A stretch of DNA of 38,946 nt from an uncultured Nitrosomonadales bacterium (GTDB taxonomy: Bacteria > Pseudomonadota > Gammaproteobacteria > Burkholderiales > Methylophilaceae), in NCBI GenBank assembly GCA_946481065.1, contig CAMLMA010000002.1, positions 1 to 38,946 on the forward strand, in the 5' to 3' direction. The notes below the pieces were generated by a model, which did no database searches, was not told where the DNA came from, and was given only the letters and a program-made list of their open reading frames with translations. This document shows positions 1 to 8,075 of the stretch, one piece after another. A program made the translations under genes and the position numbers. How positions within the stretch are numbered: the stretch's first letter is position 1; the number at the start of each line of letters is the position of its first letter.

Positions 1-1588
1 CGATGTAGAGGAAATAGCCCCAGCCTGCCACCACCAGCGCACTGCTGATCAACACCGACGGATACCAAGACGTCTCGGCCATGCGCGGCCAGATATTACC
101 CAGCATGTCCTGCAACATGAACCGGCCGACGCGCGTACCGGCATCGAGCGTGGTCAGGATGAAGATCGCCTCGAACATGATGGCGAAGTGGTACCACAAG
201 GCCAGCAGGTGTTCACCGAACGCGCTGCCGAAGATGCTGGCCATGCCCACCGCCAGCGAGGGTGCCCCGCCAGTGCGGGCGAACAGCGTCGATTCGCCCA
301 TGGCATGCGCCAGCTGCTGCATCTGCTCGACCGTGACCGCGAAGCCCCAGCCATTGATGGTCGCTACCGCATCGACGGCCTCCTTGCCGACGACGCCGGC
401 CGGGCTGTTGATGGCGAAGAACACGCCAGGCTCGAGCACGGTGGCGGCGATCATGGCCATGATGGCGACGAAGGATTCGAGCAGCATGCCGCCGTAACCG
501 ATCATGCGGATATCGCGCTCGTTCTCCAGCAACTTGGGCGTGGTGCCGGACGAGATGAGTGCGTGAAAACCCGAGATGGCGCCGCAAGCGATGGTGATGA
601 AGACGAAGGGGAAGAGCTTGCCGCCGAAGATGGGTCCACTGCCATCGATGAACTGCGTCAGTGCCGGCATCTTCACCTCGGGTTGCAGGATGACGATGGC
701 GATGGCAAGCAGGATCACCGTGCCCAGCTTCATGAAGGTCGACAGGTAATCGCGCGGCGCCAGCAACAGCCACACCGGCAGGATGGCGGCGGCGAAGCCA
801 TAGGCGATGACGACCCAGGCCAGCGACAGGCCTTCGTGGTCGAACAGCACGCGCAATGCCGGCTGATGGTCGATCCAGCCGCCCGCGGCGACCGCTAGCA
901 AGAGGAGGATGACGCCCAGCGCGGAGGCTTCGAGCACCTTGCCGACGCGGAAGTTACGCATATAGAGGCCAACGATCATGGCGATGGGAATGGTCGCAGC
1001 GACGGTGGAGGTCGCCCACGGGCTGTGTTTCATGGCATTGACCACCACCAGGCCGAGCACGGCGATGAGGATGATCATGATGGCGAAGGTGCCGATCAGG
1101 GCCGCAGCGCCACCGACCGGCCCCAGCTCATCGCGCGCCATCTGGCCCAGGCTGCGGCCGTTGCGCCGGGTGGAATAGAACAGGGTGACCATATCCTGCA
1201 CCGCGCCGCCGAGCACGGCGCCGATCAGGATCCAGAGCGTGCCTGGCAGGTAACCGAATTGCGCCGCCAGCGTCGGGCCGACCAGCGGCCCAGGGCCAGC
1301 GATCGCGGCGAAATGATGGCCGAAGACGATCCATTTATTGGTCGGGATAAAGTCGCGGCCGTTGTTCAGGCGCTCGGCGGGCGTCGCCCGGGTCGGATCC
1401 AGCACCAGCACCTTGGCCGCGATCCAGGCGGCATAGAAACGGTAGGCGATGGCATAGACGCAGACGGCGGCGGTGACGAACCACAAGGCATTGATGCTCT
1501 CGCCGCGATTGAGCGCGATGCCGCCGACCGCGCTGGCGCCGAGGACAGCCACCAGTATCCACAGGAAAGTCTTGAGATGTTTATTCAT
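1..1588 (-). CDS. cstA: Carbon starvation protein A (CstA-type permease), C-terminus cut by window edge
   Basis: Reading the minus strand from the ATG at 1588 gives an uninterrupted frame of about 529 codons that runs off the left edge. It begins [17 protein letters not shown] and continues with the CstA hallmarks [40 protein letters not shown] and [18 protein letters not shown]. About a dozen hydrophobic segments are visible, so this is an inner-membrane protein. Family members take up peptides or pyruvate during carbon limitation. E. coli CstA is about 700 residues, so roughly 170 C-terminal residues lie outside the window. The Shine-Dalgarno sequence is poor. The gene starts 19 bases after a DUF2165-like gene on the same strand and is probably co-transcribed with it. 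The family call is firm; the substrate is not known from sequence. Confidence 0.93.
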   Translation of the reverse strand, partial: MNKHLKTFLWILVAVLGASAVGGIALNRGESINALWFVTAAVCVYAIAYRFYAAWIAAKVLVLDPTRATPAERLNNGRDFIPTNKWIVFGHHFAAIAGPGPLVGPTLAAQFGYLPGTLWILIGAVLGGAVQDMVTLFYSTRRNGRSLGQMARDELGPVGGAAALIGTFAIMIILIAVLGLVVVNAMKHSPWATSTVAATIPIAMIVGLYMRNFRVGKVLEASALGVILLLLAVAAGGWIDHQPALRVLFDHEGLSLAWVVIAYGFAAAILPVWLLLAPRDYLSTFMKLGTVILLAIAIVILQPEVKMPALTQFIDGSGPIFGGKLFPFVFITIACGAISGFHALISSGTTPKLLENERDIRMIGYGGMLLESFVAIMAMIAATVLEPGVFFAINSPAGVVGKEAVDAVATINGWGFAVTVEQMQQLAHAMGESTLFARTGGAPSLAVGMASIFGSAFGEHLLALWYHFAIMFEAIFILTTLDAGTRVGRFMLQDMLGNIWPRMAETSWYPSVLISSALVVAGWGYFLYI

Positions 1589-1607
1589 AAGGGGGAGGAC
1601 AGCAAAA

Positions 1608-2102
1608 TCAGATCAGGGGTTTATCGTCATGTAGCACGGCAATCAGCACGATACCGATACAAACGATAAAACGGAAGGCCGCTTCCTGACCGTTCCAGTC
1701 CTCCGACTGCCACATCAGGAACCATTCGGCACCGACCGTCATGAAGCCGAAGAACCACAGGATGAAGCCGTTGACGAGGCCAGCGATGGCCATCGCCTTG
1801 GCCTTGTTGAACACCAGCGCACCGGCGCGCACCTTGCGCACCAGCTGCACGGAGCCTAGCAGGCAGAGCAAGGCGGTGACGAATTCACCGAGAATAATGG
1901 AGACATAGACCGCGTGATGCAGATAGGGCAGCGTGATGGCCCGTGTTTTCAGCTGTGCGTCAGGAGAGATCGTATCCATCGACAACACGTGCTGCACGAA
2001 GGCGAAGTTGGTCTGGTAATCGACCACGTTGTTATAGGCGACGACCAGCGCGAACAGGCCGATACATTGGATCAGGAATATCTTGCACACTCTCACCAGC
2101 AT
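1608..2102 (-). CDS. DUF2165-like small integral membrane protein
   Basis: This encodes 164 residues with four hydrophobic stretches: near residues 7-24 ([19 protein letters not shown]), 62-82, around 100-120 ([18 protein letters not shown]) and 140-160. The layout and the [20 protein letters not shown] segment after the first helix match the DUF2165 family of predicted small membrane proteins, whose function is unknown. The ATG at 2102 has a good AAGGAG eight bases upstream. The gene directly precedes cstA with a 19-base gap, so it is probably expressed with the transporter and might be an accessory subunit; that role is inference. Confidence 0.85.
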   Translation of the reverse strand: MLVRVCKIFLIQCIGLFALVVAYNNVVDYQTNFAFVQHVLSMDTISPDAQLKTRAITLPYLHHAVYVSIILGEFVTALLCLLGSVQLVRKVRAGALVFNKAKAMAIAGLVNGFILWFFGFMTVGAEWFLMWQSEDWNGQEAAFRFIVCIGIVLIAVLHDDKPLI

Positions 2103-2234
2103 ACTTCTCTCTCCTTATCGTTTTTATTGGGACACCGCCCTGCCCAGCCTAGCGCAGCCCAGCGTCAGTGCATCATGGCGACCACAGCCAGCCGATGCCG
2201 GCCCATGCATGCCTAATCATGAAAATCATGAGGT

Positions 2235-2250
2235 CGCATTCATGAATGCG
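2235..2250. promoter_or_regulatory. 16-bp perfect palindrome upstream of pqqA
   Basis: CGCATTCATGAATGCG equals its own reverse complement. It lies in the ~235-base divergent intergenic region between the DUF2165-like gene and pqqA, about 90 bases before the pqqA start. Nearby CATGCATG and two copies of ATCATGA add to the local symmetry. It could be a dimeric regulator's operator. No matching regulator is known to me, and chance is possible. Otherwise this region shows no clear promoter. Confidence 0.35.
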
Positions 2251-2337
2251 TGCAGTGCCGTCGGCAAACCCGGCGCGCACAATGCAGTCATAGCATTACA
2301 ACATCATTTTAACCATAGAACTTTAAGGAGATGCATC

Positions 2338-2409
2338 ATGTGGACCAAACCAGCTGCTACTGAAATGCGTTTTGGCTTCGAAGTCACGATGTACGTCTGC
2401 AACCGCTAA
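2338..2409 (+). CDS. pqqA: Coenzyme PQQ precursor peptide PqqA (stand-alone copy)
   Basis: A 23-codon gene encodes a peptide beginning MWTKPAATEMRFGF and ending EVTMYVCNR. It carries the PqqA signature: an MW-KPA start, an R-G-EVT core, Glu15 and Tyr19 separated by three residues, and an NR end. In this family the Glu and Tyr are cross-linked by PqqE to build pyrroloquinoline quinone, the cofactor of periplasmic alcohol and glucose dehydrogenases. The start is supported by AAGGAG seven bases upstream. No pqqB, C, D or E lies nearby; the gene is flanked by a DUF2165-like gene (divergent) and mqo (convergent). It ends about 50 bases before a strong terminator. The identification rests on the motif and ideal expression signals. 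Confidence 0.88.
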   Translation: MWTKPAATEMRFGFEVTMYVCNR

Positions 2410-2457
2410 GGTTGTACGTGAATCGACAGCGTCATCGTTAATTCGAACGCTGAATGC

Positions 2458-2486
2458 AAAAAACGGGAGCTCATGCTCCCGTTTTT
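2458..2486. terminator. Bidirectional intrinsic terminator between pqqA and mqo
   Basis: A perfect 7-bp stem CGGGAGC (2464-2470) / GCTCCCG (2475-2481) with a TCAT loop is preceded by six A and followed by five T. It can therefore stop transcription from pqqA (+) and from the convergent mqo gene (-), whose stop codon is 20 bases away. Confidence 0.9.
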
Positions 2487-2505
2487 CATTTCCCGGCCCG
2501 GGATC

Positions 2506-3987
2506 TCATCCCAGCTTCAATGTCTTCAATGTCCGTTGCCGCACCACGGCGGTCAAGTCAGCATCCTGCACTAGCGAGCGACCGTAGGACGGCACCATTT
2601 CCCGCATCTTGTCGCGCCAAGCCTGGCTCTTCATGCGGTCTCCGAAACAGCGTTCCAGCACTTCGATCATCGCCTGCACCGAGGTCGAGGCGCCAGGCGA
2701 AGCGCCCAGCAGCGCCGCCAACGATCCATCCCGGGCGGCGACGATCTCGGTCCCGAATTCCAGCTTGCCGCCCTTGTCGTCGCAATGCTTGATGATCTGC
2801 ACGCGCTGGCCCGCAGTGGCCAGCTTCCAGTCGCGCGAACGGGCTTCGGGATAGAACATGCGCAGCGACGCGAGGCGCGTCTTTTGCGACTGGAACACCT
2901 CGCTCACCAGGTAGCGCGTCAGATCCAGATTGTGCAGCCCGGCCTTCACGATCGGCTTGAGGTTGCCAGCTCTGACCGAAGTCGCCAGATCCAGTAGCGA
3001 CCCCTGCTTGAGGAACTTGGTGGTGAATCCCGCATAGGGACCGAACAGCAACGCCGGCTCGCCATCGATGATGCGGGTATCCAGATGCGGCACCGACATG
3101 GGCGGCGCGCCGACCGGCGCCTTGCCGTAGACCTTGGAACGATGCTGGCGAACGATGTCCGGATTGTGGCAGACGAGCCACTGGCCGCTCACCGGGAATC
3201 CACCGTAACCCCTGGCTTCCGGGATGCCGGATTTCTGCAGCAGGGGCAAGGCGCCACCACCGGCGCCGAGGAAGACGAAATCAGCATGCAGTGTCTGACG
3301 CTTGCGACTGGTACGGCCTTGCAAGCGCACCTGCCAGCGGCCTTGACGATCGCGGCGAAGATCCTTGACCGCCTGCCCCAGCAGCAACTCGAACGTCGGC
3401 TGCGCCTGCAGTGACTGGATCATGTGCCGCGTCAGCGAACCGAAATCGACATCGCTGCCGTAATCCACGCGTGTCGCCGCGACAGGCTGGCCGCGATCGC
3501 GCGCAGCCATTACCAGCGGCATCCAGTCAGCGATGCGCGTCGGATCGTCGGAGAACTGCATATCCTTGAACAGGTGATGGCGACTCAGTAGCTGGTGGCG
3601 CTTGCGCAGGAATTCGACATCCTGCGCGCCCCAGACGAAACTCTCATGCGGCGTTGGATTGATGAACTGCGCAGGGGTCGGCAACATGCCTTGCTCGACA
3701 AGGTGCGACCAATATTGCAGGGAGACTTCGAATGCGGCGTTGATGCCGAGCGCGCGATCAATGCTGACCTCGCCTTCTGCGTTCTGCGGCGTGTAATTGA
3801 GCTCGCAATAACCGGCATGGCCGGTACCCGCGTTGTTCCAGCCATCGGTACTTTCGCGCGCGACCTCATCGAGGCGCTCCACCATCGCGATCTTCAGGGT
3901 CGGGTCCAGCTGTACCAGCAGTGTCGCCAGCGTCGCGCTCATCACTCCGCCGCCAACCAGCAGCACATCTACAGTACGTTCAGCCAT
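2506..3987 (-). CDS. mqo: Malate:quinone oxidoreductase
   Basis: The product is a 493-residue FAD enzyme that oxidises malate to oxaloacetate and passes electrons to membrane quinones, a TCA-cycle step alternative to NAD malate dehydrogenase. The N-terminal VDVLLVGGGVMSATLATLL is the FAD-binding Rossmann motif. MVERLDEVARESTDGWNNAGTGHAGYCELNYTP, read in pieces, is the typical Mqo signature. The length matches the family (about 490-500). I chose the ATG at 3987; a GTG at 3990 directly precedes it in frame, and an AGAGGT lies about 11 bases upstream. The gene is monocistronic and convergent with pqqA. No membrane segment is expected; the family is peripheral. Confidence 0.95.
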   Translation of the reverse strand: MAERTVDVLLVGGGVMSATLATLLVQLDPTLKIAMVERLDEVARESTDGWNNAGTGHAGYCELNYTPQNAEGEVSIDRALGINAAFEVSLQYWSHLVEQGMLPTPAQFINPTPHESFVWGAQDVEFLRKRHQLLSRHHLFKDMQFSDDPTRIADWMPLVMAARDRGQPVAATRVDYGSDVDFGSLTRHMIQSLQAQPTFELLLGQAVKDLRRDRQGRWQVRLQGRTSRKRQTLHADFVFLGAGGGALPLLQKSGIPEARGYGGFPVSGQWLVCHNPDIVRQHRSKVYGKAPVGAPPMSVPHLDTRIIDGEPALLFGPYAGFTTKFLKQGSLLDLATSVRAGNLKPIVKAGLHNLDLTRYLVSEVFQSQKTRLASLRMFYPEARSRDWKLATAGQRVQIIKHCDDKGGKLEFGTEIVAARDGSLAALLGASPGASTSVQAMIEVLERCFGDRMKSQAWRDKMREMVPSYGRSLVQDADLTAVVRQRTLKTLKLG

Positions 3988-4090
3988 CACAGTCCAGACC
4001 TCTACAACAACAGGTAATTCGGGAATACAGCGGATTCGCCGTCGGCGCGTGCCGCGGCCCGGACAGCATGATATGCGTGATCGCGCCGTC

Positions 4091-4124
4091 TGTAAAATCT
4101 AAGCCTATGTAAAATCTAGGCTTA
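4091..4124. repeat. Tandem 17-bp repeat forming an 8-bp inverted repeat before the GGDEF gene
   Basis: TGTAAAATCTAAGCCTA (4091-4107) is followed at once by TGTAAAATCTAGGCTTA (4108-4124), matching at 15 of 17 positions. The two differences create a perfect inverted repeat, TAAGCCTA (4100-4107) and TAGGCTTA (4117-4124). It sits 45-80 bases upstream of the diguanylate cyclase start, a plausible operator position. No known factor is assigned. Confidence 0.5.
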
Positions 4125-4159
4125 TTCCTTCCTCATGTGTATGTAAATCCCGGGGATTC

Positions 4160-5545
4160 GTGGGTATCATGGCAGACATGCCCTCTATCTTGCCGAGCCC
4201 GCTGTTGAAGCCAATACCCAAGCTGCGCAACGCATGGGCGGCGGCACTGGTCGTGTTCATGATCAGCGTCATCCTGGTCGAATTCATGGTGCACAGCGAA
4301 TTCGAGAAGATTCGCAGCAAAACCGACCTCGATGCCGTCGCTTACGGCAATACGTTGCGCACGCGTGTCGATCGTGAGCTGAACAAGCTGCTCTATATCG
4401 GCGTCGGCCTCGAGAGCTATCTCCACGTCTACCACACCAGCCTCGAACGCGACAAGATCACACAGATCCTCGCCGACCTCTACCTGCGTGGCCGTCATCT
4501 GCGCAATATCGCGGTCGCCATCGGCTATACGGTCACCTATGTCTTTCCCTTACAGGGGAATGAGAAGGTGCTCGGCATGAACTATCCTGACCTGACTGCG
4601 CAATGGCCGCAGGTCAAGCAAGCCGTGGACAGCGGCAAGGGCGTGCTGGTGGGGCCGGTCGATCTGGTGCAAGGCGGCTCAGGCCTGATCTATCGCTATC
4701 CGGTCTTCACCCAGGACGGCTACTGGGGCATGATCTCCATCGTCATAGATACCCCTTCGTTCATGGAAGCGGCGTTCCACGGCACACGCGGCAAGGGTTA
4801 TGACTTCGCGGTCCGCAACCGGGATGCGTCCGGCAAGGTGGGCAAGGTCTTCTATGGCGATCCGGCCCTGTTCGCCTCGCATGATGCCGTACTCATGAAC
4901 AGCGAAGTCCCGGACGGCACCTGGCAATGGGCGATCAAGCGCGAAGCTGCGCCCGCCTATGACCTGGTGTGGATCATCCGCCTCATGGGCTGGCTATTGA
5001 GCCTGGCCTTCGCCATGAGCACCTACAGCTTCTTCCGCGAACGTACCCAACTCGCCAACCAGGCCCTGTTCGACAGCCTCACCGGGCTGGCCAACCGTCG
5101 CCTGCTCAACGATCGCCTGCAACAGACCATCCGTCGGCTGGAGCGCGAAAAGGATCAGCACTGCGCGGTATTCTTCTTCGATCTGGACGATTTCAAGACC
5201 ATCAACGACCGCCATGGCCATGCGGCCGGCGATGAAGTGCTGATGCGCGTGGCTCAGGGCGTGAGCGAGGAGTTGCGATTGAGCGACACGGTGGGCCGGC
5301 TCGGCGGCGATGAGTTCGTCGTGATCTCGTCCTATGCCCACAATCCGCAGCATGTGACGCAGATCGAGCGCCGCTTGCGCAAGGGCATCGGCAAACCGAT
5401 CACCTACAACGGCCATCAATTCAAGATCGGTGCATCCATCGGGGTCGCCATCTATCCGGAGGATGCGTCGACCGCCGAAGCGTTACTGGCGCTCGCCGAT
5501 CAGCGCATGTATGAGAACAAGCAACGCCGCAAGCGTCGGGATTGA
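4160..5545 (+). CDS. Membrane diguanylate cyclase with periplasmic CHASE-like sensor domain
   Basis: The protein has up to 461 residues. A first membrane helix spans about residues 25-46. A periplasmic CHASE-like region follows (about 50-265) with LYLRGRHLRNIAVAIGYTV and a FPLQGNEKVLGMNYPDL-type motif. A second helix (about 270-292) leads to a C-terminal GGDEF domain. The active-site GGDEF is intact at residues 382-386, and an RLSD inhibitory I-site lies five residues before it, so active, feedback-controlled c-di-GMP synthesis is expected. The start is uncertain: GTG at 4160, ATG at 4169 or ATG at 4178, none with a strong ribosome site. The gene stands alone. A tandem or inverted repeat upstream may be its operator. 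The ligand is unknown. Confidence 0.9.
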   Translation: MGIMADMPSILPSPLLKPIPKLRNAWAAALVVFMISVILVEFMVHSEFEKIRSKTDLDAVAYGNTLRTRVDRELNKLLYIGVGLESYLHVYHTSLERDKITQILADLYLRGRHLRNIAVAIGYTVTYVFPLQGNEKVLGMNYPDLTAQWPQVKQAVDSGKGVLVGPVDLVQGGSGLIYRYPVFTQDGYWGMISIVIDTPSFMEAAFHGTRGKGYDFAVRNRDASGKVGKVFYGDPALFASHDAVLMNSEVPDGTWQWAIKREAAPAYDLVWIIRLMGWLLSLAFAMSTYSFFRERTQLANQALFDSLTGLANRRLLNDRLQQTIRRLEREKDQHCAVFFFDLDDFKTINDRHGHAAGDEVLMRVAQGVSEELRLSDTVGRLGGDEFVVISSYAHNPQHVTQIERRLRKGIGKPITYNGHQFKIGASIGVAIYPEDASTAEALLALADQRMYENKQRRKRRD

Positions 5546-5555
5546 CGCTTGCGGC
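5526..5555. terminator. 12-bp stem-loop overlapping the end of the GGDEF gene
   Basis: GCCGCAAGCGTC (5526-5537) and GACGCTTGCGGC (5544-5555) are perfectly complementary with a six-base loop; the GGDEF stop codon falls within it. There is no T-run on either side. It lies between convergent genes (GGDEF + and DUF3309-like -), so a transcription-stop or mRNA 3'-end stabilising role is likely. Confidence 0.5.
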
Positions 5556-5571
5556 AAGCTGACCGATGCCG

Positions 5572-5730
5572 TCAGATGCGACCGGTGAGCAACAGGATCA
5601 GCAGGATCAGAACGACAAGGCCGAGGCCGCCACTGGGGCCATAACCCCAGCCGCTACTGTAACCCCAAGTGGGCAAAGCGCCGATCAGCATGAGGATCAG
5701 GATGATGAGCAGAATGGTCGTGATGGACAT
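5572..5730 (-). CDS. DUF3309-like 52-residue membrane protein
   Basis: A 52-codon frame reads MSITTILLIILILMLIGALP, then a loop WGYSSGWGYGPSGGLG, then LVVLILLILLLTGRI. The two hydrophobic helices around a Trp-Gly-Tyr-rich turn match the DUF3309 family of small proteobacterial membrane proteins with unknown function. The ATG at 5730 has AGGAGA about five bases upstream. It is followed upstream on the same strand by another tiny membrane-protein gene (5787-5864), suggesting a two-gene unit for small membrane peptides. Confidence 0.85.
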   Translation of the reverse strand: MSITTILLIILILMLIGALPTWGYSSGWGYGPSGGLGLVVLILLILLLTGRI

Positions 5731-5786
5731 GATGTCTCCTTATTGTGCTTCACACTTTGATTGGACGGAATGGATGGTCGGGCTGA

Positions 5787-5864
5787 TCAGTTCATGAAGA
5801 AATAGATCACGACCAGGACCAGCGCCGGAACGCCGAGAAGCCACGCGACAAAGTACTTGATCAT
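5787..5864 (-). CDS. 25-residue single-helix membrane peptide
   Basis: The 25-codon frame begins MIKYFVAWLLGVPALVLVVI and ends YFFMN, essentially one hydrophobic helix with a WLLGVPALVLVV core. A very strong AAGGAGG lies eight bases before the ATG at 5864, the best evidence that it is translated. It precedes the 52-aa DUF3309-like gene by about 56 bases on the same strand. Similar tiny proteins occur in other betaproteobacteria, but I know no function. The 190 bases upstream (5865-6055) hold no other recognisable element. Confidence 0.7.
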   Translation of the reverse strand: MIKYFVAWLLGVPALVLVVIYFFMN

Positions 5865-6055
5865 TTTTTTCCTCCTTGCGTTTTGTTTATGGATCAGGAT
5901 CGGAGTGGAGCGTGACTCACTGTATGTCGTCGCGCACACGACGCTTATCGGCAAGGAGCCGATTCTGGTGTCAGCCTCCGCCGACAAGTGAACGAACGCG
6001 CGCGGCGCGCGGTCTGCCCTATACTGTCATTCGCCTCGGACTCTAGATCGCCTCC

Positions 6056-7921
6056 ATGTCAGATACTGCACCCCCCAGGAAATCCCTTTCTTCGCTCGAC
6101 CGGCTGTGGCCTTTCCTCAAGCCCTACCGCTGGCAGCTTCTGCTGGCGTTCGTCTTGCTGTCGACCGCCTCGGCCACGCTACTCCTGGTGCCGCTGGCCT
6201 TTCGTGACCTCATCGACTTCGGCTTCGGCCAGGCACCCAAAGCCGCCAGCGCAGCGCTCGCCAATAAGTCCGGCGCTAGCCTCAACAGCCATTTCGCAGT
6301 GTTGTTCGGTCTGGCCTGTTTCTGGGCGGTGACGGTCGCGGCCCGGTATCTCACGGTCTCCTGGATCGGCGAGCGGGTCACCGCAGACTTGCGCACAGCG
6401 GTCTACAGCAGTGTGCTGGGCCAATCGCCGCAATTCTTCGAGACCCTGCAGACCGGTGAAGTCCTGTCGCGTCTTACCGGCGACACCACCCTGATCCAGA
6501 CCGTCATCGGCAGCTCTGCCTCCATGGGCCTGCGCAGCCTGTTCCAGTTCATCGGTGGCATGATCATGCTCGCCGTCACCAGCGCCTACCTGTTCTCGAT
6601 CAATCTCGGCCTCATGTTGGCCCTGACCATCCCCATCCTGCTCATCGGACGATCGGTTCGCAAACTGTCGCGCGAATCCCAGGACCGCATCGCCGACAGT
6701 TCGGCGCTGGCGGGCGAGATCCTCAACGCGATGCCCACCGTGCAGTCCTACACCCAGGAGCAGCGCGAGATCGGACGCTTTCGTGGCACGACTGAGATCA
6801 GTTTCCAGACGGCCATCCGCCGCGTGAAGATCCGCGCCACGATGACTGCGTTCGTCATCACCGCCGTCATGGGCGCCATCATCTTCGTGCTGTGGCTCGG
6901 CGCGCGCCAGGTCGCGGACGGCAGCATGACCGGAGGCCAGCTGGCTTCCTTCATCCTGTATGCCGCGATCGTCGCCGGCAGTGTCGGCACCATCGCCGAG
7001 GTCTGGGGCGACCTCATGCGTGCGGCGGGTGCGACAGAACGCCTGCTGGAACTGCTGCATGCGCAACCGGCGGTGCAGGCGCCGGCGGTGCCAGAGACAC
7101 CACGCAACGTCAACGAAGCGCTGATCGAATATCGTGCGGTCACATTTCATTACCCGTCACGGTTGCAGGTGGCGGCACTGGACAGGATCGACCTCAGTAT
7201 CGCGCCCGGCGAGACGGTGGCCCTGGTCGGCCCGTCCGGGGCTGGCAAGACCACCATGCTGCAACTGCTGCTGCGCTTCTACGATGTCACCGACGGCGAG
7301 ATCGCCATCAACGGCCAGGATATCCGCAAGCTCAGCCTCGAATCCCTGCGCAGCATGATCGCCGTGGTACCGCAGGACCCGGTCATCTTCTCCGCCAACG
7401 CGCTGGAGAACATCCGCTATGGTCGCCCCTATGCCACCGACGCCGAAGTCATGCTGGCAGCCAAGGCGGCACAGGTCGACGAATTCATCCATCGTTTGCC
7501 CGATGGGTATGCGACCTTTCTCGGCGAACGCGGCACACGGCTGTCCGGCGGCCAGCGCCAGCGTATCGCCATCGCTCGCGCCATGCTCAAGGACGCGCCT
7601 ATCCTGCTGCTGGACGAGGCCACCAGCGCACTCGATGCCGAATCCGAGATCCTCGTGCAGCAAGGGCTGAATATCGCCATGCAAGGCCGGACCACGCTGA
7701 TCATCGCCCACCGCCTGGCGACGGTACAAAAGGCTGACCGCATCATCGTCATGGAAGACGGTCGCATCGTCGAGACCGGCACCCCTGCCGAGCTTCGCAA
7801 CCAGTCAGGTCTGTATGCCCGCCTGGCAAGCCTGCAATTCGACCAGCGTGTTGTCGAAGATGCTGGCACCGGAGTGGGCGGGGTGGACACGGCGACAGAA
7901 GCAAGCACCTTAGGCGACTAG
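6056..7921 (+). CDS. ABC exporter half-transporter (MsbA/multidrug type)
   Basis: This 621-residue fused permease-ATPase has an N-terminal exporter domain with about six helices (residues 25-320) and a nucleotide-binding domain (about 345-590). Walker A is GPSGAGKTT, the Q-loop is VVPQDPVIFS, the signature LSGGQRQRIAIARA, Walker B ILLLDEATSALD and the H-loop IIAHRLATV; all are intact. It should act as a homodimer exporting lipid-like or hydrophobic compounds. The set matches the MsbA-related group rather than true lipid A flippase with certainty. A ~30-residue C-terminal tail (DAGTGVGGVDTATEASTLGD) is extra and low in complexity. The start is the first ATG and no clear Shine-Dalgarno is seen. 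It is apparently monocistronic; the substrate is unknown. Confidence 0.92.
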   Translation: MSDTAPPRKSLSSLDRLWPFLKPYRWQLLLAFVLLSTASATLLLVPLAFRDLIDFGFGQAPKAASAALANKSGASLNSHFAVLFGLACFWAVTVAARYLTVSWIGERVTADLRTAVYSSVLGQSPQFFETLQTGEVLSRLTGDTTLIQTVIGSSASMGLRSLFQFIGGMIMLAVTSAYLFSINLGLMLALTIPILLIGRSVRKLSRESQDRIADSSALAGEILNAMPTVQSYTQEQREIGRFRGTTEISFQTAIRRVKIRATMTAFVITAVMGAIIFVLWLGARQVADGSMTGGQLASFILYAAIVAGSVGTIAEVWGDLMRAAGATERLLELLHAQPAVQAPAVPETPRNVNEALIEYRAVTFHYPSRLQVAALDRIDLSIAPGETVALVGPSGAGKTTMLQLLLRFYDVTDGEIAINGQDIRKLSLESLRSMIAVVPQDPVIFSANALENIRYGRPYATDAEVMLAAKAAQVDEFIHRLPDGYATFLGERGTRLSGGQRQRIAIARAMLKDAPILLLDEATSALDAESEILVQQGLNIAMQGRTTLIIAHRLATVQKADRIIVMEDGRIVETGTPAELRNQSGLYARLASLQFDQRVVEDAGTGVGGVDTATEASTLGD

Positions 7922-8075
7922 CGCGCTCGAAACACCTGTCGACACAGCTTCCTGGCGCCTCGGAGGCCGATATGCCGACACATGGAACGTCCGGACTTTA
8001 CGGCCGAGCTGTATGTCCGAACTTTATGTGGGTGGCATGCTCAAACGCAGCAATTCAATCAGGAAAAACAACAAC

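Noticed and set aside
6179..7150. 323-codon minus-strand open frame inside the ABC exporter
   Set aside because: Fully overlaps a well-supported gene; the product is rich in Asp, Arg and His without any motif.
7989..8026. Near-repeat GTCCGGACTTTA / GTCCGAACTTTA 26 bases apart
   Set aside because: Only 11 of 12 bases match, with no symmetry and no gene nearby that it would clearly regulate; chance is a fair explanation.
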